Source: Oscillospiraceae bacterium
GTDB taxonomy: Bacteria > Bacillota > Clostridia > Oscillospirales > Acutalibacteraceae
Reading direction: 5' to 3'
Assembly (NCBI GenBank): GCA_015066445.1
Contig: SVOK01000001.1
Span: 123,315 to 187,314, forward strand
DNA length: 64,000 bases
A program made the position numbers and the translations under genes. A model generated the notes under the pieces. The model was given only the letters and a program-made list of their open reading frames with translations. It did no database searches and had not been told where the DNA came from. Below, in pieces: positions 43,919 to 51,710 of the stretch. Within the stretch, counting starts at the first letter, position 1. Each line of letters starts with the position of its first letter.

Positions 43919-44143
43919 ATGAAATATACTGAACGGATAAGAGCTTTGAGAGAAGACCGTGATATAAATCAAACCCAAATAGCAAAGCTTCTTAATATTT
44001 GCCAAAAAACTTATTCGGATTATGAATTAGGTAAAACAAGAATACCAATTGACAGTATTATTATTTTAGCCAAATTTTATGATGTGGATTTAAATTATAT
44101 TTGCGGTATAACCGAAATAAAATCTAAATTTCCCAAGAAATAA
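43919..44143 (+). CDS. XRE family transcriptional regulator (short)
   Basis: A 74-residue one-domain helix-turn-helix protein. The recognition region reads QTQIAKLLNICQKTYSDYELGK, followed by IPIDSIIILAKFYDVDLNYICG. The start is the ATG at 43919 after AGGTGAT. It is divergent from the cysteine-rich protein and very likely binds the inverted repeat in between. A terminator follows immediately. Confidence 0.9.
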   Translation: MKYTERIRALREDRDINQTQIAKLLNICQKTYSDYELGKTRIPIDSIIILAKFYDVDLNYICGITEIKSKFPKK

Positions 44144-44146
44144 ACA

Positions 44147-44185
44147 AAAGCTCCGTAAGACTTAAAATCAGTCATACGGAGCTTT
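44147..44185. terminator. Bidirectional terminator after XRE gene
   Basis: AAAGCTCCGTA (44147-44157) pairs with TACGGAGCTTT (44175-44185) between convergent genes. Confidence 0.85.
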
Positions 44186-44191
44186 AAAAAT

Positions 44192-45496
44192 TTATTTTTT
44201 AATTGCATTAAGCTTTTGCTGACGGCGGTTTTTAACCTCGTGAGGAATGGGTTTGATTTCGCCTGCAGCGGTAAGAGCCTGTCTTGTCATAAGAGGTCCT
44301 ACCAATTCATAAATAAGCACTGCAAAAAGGGTTATATTTCTGATTAAGGTGCCTTGGTCCCCGAATTCAGTTGAGGCGGCAACTATTCCGCACATACCGA
44401 GCGCCACACCTGCCTGCGGGAACAGAGTAATACCTAAGTATTTGCAAATCGGCGGCTCGCATTTAGTAGCAATAGCACTTATAAGAGCGCCGAAATATTT
44501 ACCGAAGCAACGGAAAAGAATATACACAATACCAATGCCTACAATTGCAATATCCTTGAAAACGCTAAGCTCTAATTCAGCACCGCTGATTACAAAGAAA
44601 AGCGCAAGCAAGGGGGACGACCATTTATCCGAACGACCCATAAGGTCATCTGACAAAGGACAGATATTGCAGAATACCGTTCCCAGCATCATACAAACAA
44701 GAAGTGAAGAAAAGCTTATATGTATAGGTCCGATTTTAAAATCGAGCATAGAAAATGCAACTGTTAAAAACACAAATGCAATGGTCATATTAAGGCGGTT
44801 GGTATTTGAATGGAACATTTTTTCAAGCTGGGTCAGCACAAAGCCCATAACAGCTCCGAGGATTAAAGAGCAAACTATTTCCACAAGAGGGTTAACTATT
44901 ATAGAAACCAAATCTGGATTACCGCTTAAGAGTGTTTTTGCCACACCGAAGGATACAGCGAAAACAATAAGACCCACAGCATCGTCAAGAGCAACTATCG
45001 GAAGCAAAAGCTTTGTTAATGGACCGTGTGCTTTATACTGACGCACTACCATCAAAGTAGCCGCAGGGGCGGTTGCCGTTGCAATTGCGCCAAGCACCAG
45101 AATTTGCGGCACAGTGATTTTTCCGGGTAATATGAAATATACACCAAGTAATGCAAGATCAACAAAAATGGTTGCTATAAGTGCCTGCACAACACCTATC
45201 ACGAACGCCTGCTTACCTGTTTTTTTAAGCTCCTCCAAACGGAACTCGCTGCCTATTGAAAAAGCAATAAAGCCTAAGGCAACGCTGGAAACCAGCTCTA
45301 AAGCGTGCACAGCATCCATTGATGAAAAGCCCAAGCCGCCAATATTTAACGCACCCATACAGTAAGGTCCGATTAAAACACCGGCAATCAAATATGCTGT
45401 TACATCAGGCAACTTAAATGGCTTAAAAAGTCTTGTCATAATAAGACCTGCCAAAAGTGCCACCGATACCGAAAGTAATGTACTCAAAATAAGCAT
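44192..45496 (-). CDS. Cation:proton antiporter (CPA2-type)
   Basis: A 434-residue membrane protein with about 12 helices of the Na+/H+ or K+/H+ exchanger type. Conserved parts include KLPDVTAYLIAGVLIGPY, LGAIATATAPAATLMV and LPIVALDDAVGLIVFAVSFG, with the paired charged residues of the ion site. It should control ion and pH homeostasis. The ATG at 45496 abuts GGGGG, so initiation at the TTG at 45487 (nine bases after GGGGG) is a real alternative. It is a single-gene unit with a consensus promoter. Confidence 0.9.
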   Translation of the reverse strand: MLILSTLLSVSVALLAGLIMTRLFKPFKLPDVTAYLIAGVLIGPYCMGALNIGGLGFSSMDAVHALELVSSVALGFIAFSIGSEFRLEELKKTGKQAFVIGVVQALIATIFVDLALLGVYFILPGKITVPQILVLGAIATATAPAATLMVVRQYKAHGPLTKLLLPIVALDDAVGLIVFAVSFGVAKTLLSGNPDLVSIIVNPLVEIVCSLILGAVMGFVLTQLEKMFHSNTNRLNMTIAFVFLTVAFSMLDFKIGPIHISFSSLLVCMMLGTVFCNICPLSDDLMGRSDKWSSPLLALFFVISGAELELSVFKDIAIVGIGIVYILFRCFGKYFGALISAIATKCEPPICKYLGITLFPQAGVALGMCGIVAASTEFGDQGTLIRNITLFAVLIYELVGPLMTRQALTAAGEIKPIPHEVKNRRQQKLNAIKK

Positions 45497-45530
45497 CCCC
45501 CATAAAAGATTAATCTCTCAAACGTTCGAT

Positions 45531-45559
45531 ATTATATCACCGCAAAACAGCAATGTCAA
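45531..45559 (-). promoter_or_regulatory. Consensus promoter of antiporter gene
   Basis: On the minus strand TTGACA (45554-45559), 17-bp spacer, TATAAT (45531-45536). It is back to back with the ribosomal protein promoter 30 bp away. Confidence 0.85.
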
Positions 45560-45588
45560 TGCCACCAAAAAATATTTTTCAAAAATAC

Positions 45589-45617
45589 TTGACATTTTTT
45601 AAACTTTAGTGTATAAT
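45589..45617 (+). promoter_or_regulatory. Consensus promoter of rplJ-rplL operon
   Basis: TTGACA (45589-45594), 17-bp spacer, TATAAT (45612-45617), just upstream of the L10 leader. Confidence 0.9.
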
Positions 45618-45623
45618 CCCATT

Positions 45624-45755
45624 GTTGCGATCCAAAGACAGCAGGTGGCGTTTCGCCGTAAGTTTATCGCCTGCCGAGGTACGTGCTTAAACTTAACACT
45701 GAAATTATGTTATTTTTATGCCTGTTCCTTATGTCTTGGAACAGGCATTTTATCG
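45624..45755 (+). ncRNA. Ribosomal protein L10 leader
   Basis: The region between the promoter and rplJ carries the L10-leader pattern: GCAGG/CCTGC and GGCG/CGCC helices around 45642-45674, AAGTTTA near 45660 matched by TAAACTT near 45689, and a final hairpin ATGCCTGTTCC/GGAACAGGCAT (45718-45748) followed by TTTATCGTTTTG. In Firmicutes L10 (with L7/L12) binds this leader and represses its own operon. The last hairpin is the likely attenuator. Confidence 0.85.
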
Positions 45756-45776
45756 TTTTGTCGGAGGTGAATTACA

Positions 45777-46283
45777 TTGCCAAACGCATCAGTTTTAGAG
45801 AAAAAGCAACAGCAGGTTGCTGAATTATCCGAGAAGCTTTCTGCAGCAATTACAGGTGTTGTAGTTGATTACAAGGGTATCAACGTTGCTGACGATACTG
45901 CTCTCCGTAAAGAGCTTCGTGAAGCAGGTGTTGACTATTTCGTAGTTAAGAACACACTTTTGAGCCGCGCTATTGACGGCACAGACCTTGCAGATATGAA
46001 AACCGTACTTGAAGGTACTACTGCTATCGCCCTTTCTAATGAGGACTATACCGCAGCAGCAAGAATTCTCTGCAAATTCGCAGAGTCTCACGATAACTTC
46101 AAGGTTAAGTCCGGTTTCCTTGACGGTAAGGTTGTAGATGTTGCAACTATCGACTCTCTTGCAAAACTGCCTTCCAAGGAAGTTCTCCTTGCTACAGTTT
46201 GCAACGCCTTCCAGGCACCTATTGCGGCATTAGCTCGCGCAGTTCAGGCTATCGTTGATAAAAACGGTTCCACTGAAGAATAA
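45777..46283 (+). CDS. rplJ: 50S ribosomal protein L10
   Basis: A 168-residue L10 that forms the base of the L7/L12 stalk and binds 23S rRNA. It starts at a TTG codon nine bases after GGAGG, giving MPNASVLEKK. It contains the usual KNTLLSRAID and GTTAIALSNED segments and the C-terminal L12-binding helix. It is preceded by the L10 leader, which it probably represses when in excess. Confidence 0.96.
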   Translation: MPNASVLEKKQQQVAELSEKLSAAITGVVVDYKGINVADDTALRKELREAGVDYFVVKNTLLSRAIDGTDLADMKTVLEGTTAIALSNEDYTAAARILCKFAESHDNFKVKSGFLDGKVVDVATIDSLAKLPSKEVLLATVCNAFQAPIAALARAVQAIVDKNGSTEE

Positions 46284-46335
46284 TTAAACTTTTAAAAACT
46301 AAACTTTTAAAAAACACAAATGGAGGAAATTTAAA

Positions 46336-46713
46336 ATGGCATCAGAGAAAATTACAGCTATGATTGAAGAGATTAAAACTCTTACCGTTCTTGAGCTTTC
46401 TGAGCTCGTAAAAGCAATTGAAGAGGAGTTCGGCGTATCTGCAGCAGCTGCAGTAGCAGTAGCAGCACCTGCAGCAGGCGGTGCAGCAGCAGCTGAGGAG
46501 AAGACCGAGTTTGACGTTATTCTTAAGGAAGCTGGCGCTGAGAAGATTAAGGTTATTAAGGTTGTTCGTGAGATCACCGGTCTTGGTCTTGCTGAGGCTA
46601 AGGCTCTTGTTGATGGCGCTCCTAAGACTCTTAAGGAAGCTGCAAGCAAGGAAGAAGCTGAAGAAATCAAGACCAAGCTTTCTGAGGTTGGCGCAACTGT
46701 TGAGCTTCAGTAA
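46336..46713 (+). CDS. rplL: 50S ribosomal protein L7/L12
   Basis: A 125-residue stalk protein. It has an N-terminal dimerisation helix, an alanine-rich hinge (residues about 33-55) and a C-terminal factor-binding domain ([36 protein letters not shown]). It sits 52 bp after rplJ, as is standard, and the operon ends with a strong terminator. Confidence 0.97.
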   Translation: MASEKITAMIEEIKTLTVLELSELVKAIEEEFGVSAAAAVAVAAPAAGGAAAAEEKTEFDVILKEAGAEKIKVIKVVREITGLGLAEAKALVDGAPKTLKEAASKEEAEEIKTKLSEVGATVELQ

Positions 46714-46760
46714 TTATCTGAATTTTGAGATCGGCAATAGCTGTTCTTGAATACTACAAA

Positions 46761-46796
46761 AACACCCAAGAGAGAAATCTCTTGGGTGTTTTTTCA
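46761..46796 (+). terminator. Terminator of rplJ-rplL operon
   Basis: AACACCCAAGAGA (46761-46773) pairs with TCTCTTGGGTGTT (46778-46790), followed by TTTTC. Confidence 0.93.
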
Positions 46797-46800
46797 TGTA

Positions 46801-46900
46801 ATAGGTAATAGTGAAGAGGTAAGAAGTAAGGTGTTAGCTTCGCTAACTTATATACCGTGCCGCTTTGCGGCACACATTACTTATTCACTCTTACTTTTTA
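46801..46900. repeat. Palindromic element with GTGAAGA/GTAAGA arms
   Basis: Arms built from AATAGTGAAGAGGTAAGAAG units (left, 46806-46829) and ACTTATTCACTCTTACTT units (right, 46877-46900) flank two perfect hairpins, GTTAGC/GCTAAC (46833-46847) and GTGCCGC/GCGGCAC (46857-46873). It lies between rplL and the convergent deoD gene and resembles those near 29300 and 30350. Confidence 0.65.
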
Positions 46901-46936
46901 ACTCTTATTTCAATTAAAGTTTATCTGGGATAAACT

Positions 46937-47653
46937 TTAATTTGCTGTTTCCAATGCCAATTTTATCATATCCTCAAACGAGGTCTCCCTCTCTTGCGGT
47001 GGGAGAGCATCACCTGTTACCAATGAATCCGAAACAGTACAAATAGCCAAAGCCGATTTTCCGCTCAAAGCAGCATTAGTATAAAGAGCGGCGGCTTCCA
47101 TTTCAACGGCCAAAACGCCCACCTTTCCCCAGCTTTCAAGCTGAGACTTGGTATCACTATAAAAAACATCGGTCGAGAGTACATTGCCAACATGGTAATT
47201 AAGCTTTAGCTCCTCTGCCTTTTGCACACTCTTACTTATCAAGGAAAAATTTGCTATAGGCGCAAAATTGCCCGATAGCTTTAAGTGCCTGATATAATCA
47301 GAATCTGTACAAGCACCTGCCGCTATTATAATATCTCTTAAATTCACCTTTTCACTGTAAGCGCCTGCAGAGCCAACTCTTATTATTCTTTCAACATCGA
47401 AAAAATTGAAAAGCTCATAGGAATAAATTCCCATTGATGGCATACCCATTCCGCTTGCCATAACCGAAACAGGAGTGCCTTTATAAATTCCGGTATAGCC
47501 CTTAACTCCCCTTACATCATTCACAAGATTAGCTTCACTTAAAAAATTTTTAGCTATAAATTCCGAACGCTTTGGGTCCCCTGGCATAAGCACAGTTTCA
47601 GCAAAAGCATCACAAGGGGCGTCAATATGAGGAGTAAAACCTGTTTTTTTCAT
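46937..47653 (-). CDS. deoD: Purine nucleoside phosphorylase DeoD-type
   Basis: A 238-residue phosphorylase that cleaves purine (deoxy)nucleosides with phosphate. The opening TPHIDAPCDAFAETVLMPGDPKR is the family phosphate/nucleoside site, then MGMPSMGIYSYEL and EMEAAALYTNA. The start is the ATG at 47653 after AAAGGA, while the frame extends upstream with less support. A single gene, probably for salvage. Confidence 0.93.
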   Translation of the reverse strand: MKKTGFTPHIDAPCDAFAETVLMPGDPKRSEFIAKNFLSEANLVNDVRGVKGYTGIYKGTPVSVMASGMGMPSMGIYSYELFNFFDVERIIRVGSAGAYSEKVNLRDIIIAAGACTDSDYIRHLKLSGNFAPIANFSLISKSVQKAEELKLNYHVGNVLSTDVFYSDTKSQLESWGKVGVLAVEMEAAALYTNAALSGKSALAICTVSDSLVTGDALPPQERETSFEDMIKLALETAN

Positions 47654-47729
47654 AATTACTTTCCTTTCTGTACCCAAATAAGGGCAAGTACATATAATAT
47701 AATGAATGAAAATATTAGGAGTGTTACAA

Positions 47730-48149
47730 ATGCAAAATCCTTATCACAAACATATCGCCAGTGAAAAAGATTTAATGCTTTATGAAAACTTTTTAGAAAA
47801 CGACAGCCGCTCTTTTCCAATAAAAACCGAAGAGCTTTCCTGCACTATAGAGCCGAAATCAAAACAAATGGTTAAAAAATCAGAAGTCTTGACAAAAGCT
47901 CCAAGCTGTATTGAAAATTCAATGTTTTTTCAAGGCTATCTCAAAAACCATATCGGCAAGCTTGTAAAGGTTGAATCACTTTTAGGAAACTGTCTTGAAA
48001 GTCGAATGGGAGTTTTATTTGAGGTCGGAGCGAATTATATAGTAATAAAGCTTCATCGTAGCCCCTGCAGTATGATGATAGAAGCATCGGCAATAAAGTA
48101 TATTACTATTATTCACGACAACGATATAAATAAAGCGTATGCTTATTAG
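47730..48149 (+). CDS. Small protein with C-terminal GerQ-like beta domain (hypothetical)
   Basis: A 139-residue protein. The N-terminal half is polar and of low complexity, and the C-terminal 70 residues (from FQGYLKNHIGKLVKV through LFEVGANYIVIKL to IKYITIIHD) alternate in a way that resembles the small beta-barrel domain of spore-coat proteins such as GerQ. The resemblance is weak and not proven. The start is the ATG at 47730, after AGGAG. Divergent from deoD. Confidence 0.5.
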   Translation: MQNPYHKHIASEKDLMLYENFLENDSRSFPIKTEELSCTIEPKSKQMVKKSEVLTKAPSCIENSMFFQGYLKNHIGKLVKVESLLGNCLESRMGVLFEVGANYIVIKLHRSPCSMMIEASAIKYITIIHDNDINKAYAY

Positions 48150-48174
48150 TGTGACAGAACTTGAACCTGTCGAC
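48149..48174 (-). pseudogene. tRNA T-arm-like remnant
   Basis: On the minus strand, ACAGG-TTCAAGT-TCTGT (48154-48170) is a complete T-arm with a G-U pair, followed by CACAC, resembling the 3' end of a tRNA-Leu-like gene without the rest. No working tRNA can be built. Confidence 0.45.
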
Positions 48175-48187
48175 TAGTCAAGAAGAA

Positions 48188-48218
48188 ATAATGTGCCGCA
48201 TAATGCGGCACATTATTT
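48188..48218. terminator. Bidirectional terminator before the LRR gene
   Basis: AATAATGTGCCGC (48188-48200) pairs with GCGGCACATTATT (48206-48218), with T-runs on both strands. The GTGCCGC stem sequence is the same as that in the element at 46857. Confidence 0.85.
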
Positions 48219-48242
48219 TTATAAAGATCTGAACAGAATATC

Positions 48243-51200
48243 CTATCTTGCCAAATAGTTTTTAAGACGGATTAAATCTCTGATATCAACTTCGCTGTCA
48301 CCGTTATAATCATAACAAGAATTATTTTGCCCGTCTGCTAATAATTCTTTTCTTAATAAAACAAGCTCGGCTGATGATGGAAGTGTAAAATCTTCAGTAT
48401 TATCGTGACCGATAGCAGGGATTATCTCAGTCACTTTTTCACCGCAAATAGAACAGTTGCCGCATTTTAAACCGTTAGTTTTACTGGTGGCTGAGATTAC
48501 AAGCTGCCAATCACTAATACGGTGATAATATCTTGTGGCAGAGGTCAACTCAGAATTAATACGTTCAATTGATATTTTATCCCATTGCTCGCTTGTGCCG
48601 CAATAATACACAGCACAAAGGTTTTCGCACCAACAAAACGCCATATCACCAATATTTGTAACACTGTCGGACAAGGTTATGCTTTTAAGCTTATAGCAAT
48701 TACCAAACGCCTCCTTGCCTATGCTTTTAACGCTATCGGGTATGGTTATTTCTGTAATTTCACATCCCGAAAACGCATTGTCGCCAATAGTTATAACGCT
48801 ATCGGGTAGGTTTATGCTTGTAAGGGTTGCCCACACAAACGCTTGGTTGCCTATACTTTTAACTCCATCAGGTATAGTATAAACCGTATTGGTTTTTCCA
48901 ATGGGATAGCTTATCAATGTTGTCATACTTTTATCGAATAATACGCCATCAACAGAGCAATAATATTGATTGTTTTCATCAACATTTATGCTTGTAAGGT
49001 AGATACAGTTGGAAAACGCACCGTCGCCAATATTTGTAACGCTGTCAGGTAAGGTTATACTTGTAAGGTCGTAGCAAGAATCAAATGCCCTCTTGCCAAT
49101 ACTTGTAATACCCTCGGGCAAGGTTATGCTTTCAAGCCTTACGCAACTATAAAACGCAGCATCAGCAATGGTTTTCGTACCGGCTTTAATTTCATATTTG
49201 CCTGAAATTGAGGAGTGTTCTGCTTCAATTAAATGATTGTCTATATATAAAACATCGTTTTCCCAATTACTGCTGTTGTTATAATATGCCGTCTCATAAA
49301 ACGCATATTCACCTATACTTATAACACTATCGGCTATCTTTATGCTTGTAAGGCTTTCACAATCAGAAAACGCCTCATAGCCAATACTTATAACACCGTC
49401 GGGTATGATTACGCCTGTAAGCTCACTGCAATAACCAAACGCCTCATCAGCAATGGTTTTTGTACCGGCTTTAATTTCATATTCGCCTGAAATATCTTCG
49501 GCGCAAATTAGATGGTTGCCTATATATAAAACATTGTTTTCCCAATTACTGCTATTATTATAATATGCAGTATCAACAAAAGCAGCTCTGCCAATACTTG
49601 TAACGCTATCGGGCAAGGTTATGCTTTTAAGGCTTACACAACTACTAAACGCATTCTCGTCTATGCTTGTAACGCTATCGGGTATCGTTATGCTTGTAAG
49701 GCTTTCACAATTAGAAAACGTATCATAGGCAATACTTGTAATACCGTCGGGTATAGTTACGCTTGTAAGGCTTCTGCAATAATTAAATGCCATCGCACCA
49801 ATACTAATAATGCTGTTGGGCAAGGTTATGCTTGTAAGGCTTCTGCAATAATTAAATGCCATCGCACCAATACTAATAATGCTGTTGGGCAAGGTTATGC
49901 TTGTAAGGCTTTCGCAACGATAAAACGCATAAGAACAAATACTGGTAACGCCATCGGGTACGGTATAAACCGTATTAGTTTTTCTGCTGGGATAGCATAT
50001 CAGAGTTGCCATACTCTTATCAAATAATACGCCGTCAACAGAGCAATAATATTGATTTTTTTCGTCAACAGTTATGCTTGTAAGGCTATAACACGCAGAA
50101 AACGCCTCATAGCCAATACTTACAACACTATCAGGTATGGTTATGCTTGCAAGGCTTTCGCAATAACCAAATGCCCGATCGCCTATAAATTTAACACTAT
50201 CAGGTATGTTTATTTTTGTAAGGCTATAACAGCCTTCAAACGCATAATCGCCAATACTTGTAACCCCGTCAGGTAAGGTTATGCTTGTAAGAGCCCCGCA
50301 ACCATAAAATGCCTGTTTGCCTATAAATTCAACGCTGTCAGGCAATGCTACGCTTGTAAGGCTTTCGCACTCAGAAAACGCCTCATAGCCTATAACCGTA
50401 ATATTGCCTAATATAGTTGCTCTTGTAAGGCTACAACAACTATGAAACACCTCATTGCCAATACTTTTAACGCTATCAGGTATGGTTATTTCTTTAAGGC
50501 TATCACATGAATTAAACGCACCGTCGCCAATAGTTATAACGCTATCGGGTATGTTTATGCTTGTAAGGTCCCAGCAAACAGCAAATGCCTCATAGCCGAT
50601 ACTTGTAACGCCGTTAGGCAAGGTTACGCTTGTAAGGTTATTATAGCAACCAGAAAACGCCTCATCTGCAATGGTTTTTGTACCTGCTTTAACTGCATAT
50701 TCACCCGAAATATCTTCGGCTCTGATTAAATGATTGCCTATATATAGAACATCATTTTCCCAATTACTGCTGTCGTTATAATATGCGGTATTATAAAAAG
50801 CCTCCATACCTATACTTGTAATGCTATCGGGCAGATTTATACTTGTAAGGTTTTCGCAATCATAAAACGCATCATAGCCTATGCTTGTAACGCTATCGGG
50901 TATCTCTATGCTTGTAAGGCTTTCACAAGAATAAAACGCATCATCAGCAATGGTTTTTGTACCGGCTTTAATTTCATATTCACCTGAAATATCTTCGGCT
51001 TCAATTAAATGATTGCCTATATATAAAACATTGTTTTCCCAATTGCTGTCGTTATAATAATATTCCGTACTAAAAAACGGATTATGACCAATACTTGTAA
51101 CGCTGTCAGGTATGGTTATGCTTGCAAGGCTTTCGCAATATTCAAACGCATACTCGCCTATACTTATAACGCTGTTTGGTATAATCACGCCTGTAAGCTC

Positions 51201-51458
51201 TCTGCAATAATCAAACGCATGCTCGCCTATACCTGTAACAGAATAGCCGCCTAAGGTTGAAGGAACGGTTACATCACCGCTTATAGAATTATCACAATCG
51301 GTAATAGTTGCCGTTCCGTTTGTGATAGTGTAGGTGTAATATCCATCAACTATATATTTTTTTACCGCATTTGTAGTAAATGACCCAAACGGCATAACCC
51401 CTAACAAAATCGCAACCGAAACGATAACAGTTAAAAATTTTTTGATTTTCATTTTCAT
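48243..51458 (-). CDS. BspA-type leucine-rich repeat surface protein with dockerin-like tail
   Basis: A 1071-residue protein with a signal peptide (residues about 1-32) and some 30 repeats of the 23-residue treponema-type LRR (SLTSITIPDSVTSIGxxAF). Four copies of a longer insert (NWENxVLYIGNHLI, then SGEYEIKAGTKTIAD) interrupt the array, and two copies of a YYCSVDGVLFDKSM segment occur. The C-terminus contains one EF-hand-like dockerin half, YNGDSEVDIRDLIRLKNYLA. BspA-like proteins bind host or other bacterial surfaces; the dockerin-like tail suggests anchoring to a cohesin. Start ATG at 51458 behind AAGGAG; a second ATG two codons later is equally placed. Repeat growth is recent (69-bp identical copies). 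Confidence 0.92.
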   Translation of the reverse strand: MKMKIKKFLTVIVSVAILLGVMPFGSFTTNAVKKYIVDGYYTYTITNGTATITDCDNSISGDVTVPSTLGGYSVTGIGEHAFDYCRELTGVIIPNSVISIGEYAFEYCESLASITIPDSVTSIGHNPFFSTEYYYNDSNWENNVLYIGNHLIEAEDISGEYEIKAGTKTIADDAFYSCESLTSIEIPDSVTSIGYDAFYDCENLTSINLPDSITSIGMEAFYNTAYYNDSSNWENDVLYIGNHLIRAEDISGEYAVKAGTKTIADEAFSGCYNNLTSVTLPNGVTSIGYEAFAVCWDLTSINIPDSVITIGDGAFNSCDSLKEITIPDSVKSIGNEVFHSCCSLTRATILGNITVIGYEAFSECESLTSVALPDSVEFIGKQAFYGCGALTSITLPDGVTSIGDYAFEGCYSLTKINIPDSVKFIGDRAFGYCESLASITIPDSVVSIGYEAFSACYSLTSITVDEKNQYYCSVDGVLFDKSMATLICYPSRKTNTVYTVPDGVTSICSYAFYRCESLTSITLPNSIISIGAMAFNYCRSLTSITLPNSIISIGAMAFNYCRSLTSVTIPDGITSIAYDTFSNCESLTSITIPDSVTSIDENAFSSCVSLKSITLPDSVTSIGRAAFVDTAYYNNSSNWENNVLYIGNHLICAEDISGEYEIKAGTKTIADEAFGYCSELTGVIIPDGVISIGYEAFSDCESLTSIKIADSVISIGEYAFYETAYYNNSSNWENDVLYIDNHLIEAEHSSISGKYEIKAGTKTIADAAFYSCVRLESITLPEGITSIGKRAFDSCYDLTSITLPDSVTNIGDGAFSNCIYLTSINVDENNQYYCSVDGVLFDKSMTTLISYPIGKTNTVYTIPDGVKSIGNQAFVWATLTSINLPDSVITIGDNAFSGCEITEITIPDSVKSIGKEAFGNCYKLKSITLSDSVTNIGDMAFCWCENLCAVYYCGTSEQWDKISIERINSELTSATRYYHRISDWQLVISATSKTNGLKCGNCSICGEKVTEIIPAIGHDNTEDFTLPSSAELVLLRKELLADGQNNSCYDYNGDSEVDIRDLIRLKNYLAR
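49761..49898 (-). repeat. Perfect 69-bp tandem duplication inside the LRR gene
   Basis: Units 49761-49829 and 49830-49898 are identical. Each encodes one 23-residue LRR. Identity at the silent positions implies a recent event. Confidence 0.95.
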
Positions 51459-51621
51459 CAAACTCCTTTTTAATATACAATTATTGCGCTTGCGTAGAGA
51501 AATTTAATTATACTATTAATAATATTTTACCACTTTGAAGCCTCAAATGCAAGATTTATTCTTTATATAAGGTGTCGAACAAATATAGAGGGTGAAAAAC
51601 TGTCGCCCAACACTCAAAATT

Positions 51622-51662
51622 AAACCCATTAGTGCCAAAACAATTAAGAACACTAATGGGTT
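51622..51662. terminator. Hairpin after htrA gene
   Basis: AACCCATTAGTG (about 51623-51634) pairs with CACTAATGGGTT (51651-51662), 49 bp downstream of the htrA stop on the minus strand. Confidence 0.65.
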
Positions 51663-51710
51663 GTGTATTTTTATGTTATTTTTGTATCAGGTTGAGTAAT
51701 TGGTTATTTT

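Noticed and set aside
44349-45041. Plus-strand frame of 230 codons opposite the antiporter gene
   Set aside because: Shadow of the antiporter coding sequence, Ser/Ile/Pro-rich with no domain.
45624-45755. Leader considered as a riboswitch or T-box
   Set aside because: Position before rplJ and the helix pattern fit the L10 leader; no T-box motif is present.
46299-46676. Minus-strand alanine/serine-rich frame opposite rplL
   Set aside because: Mirror of the alanine-rich hinge of L7/L12.
48500-51250. Regular 69-bp periodicity that looked like a CRISPR or tandem-repeat array
   Set aside because: The period equals one 23-residue LRR, the reading frame is open throughout and the copies vary as protein repeats do. 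No spacers or cas genes.
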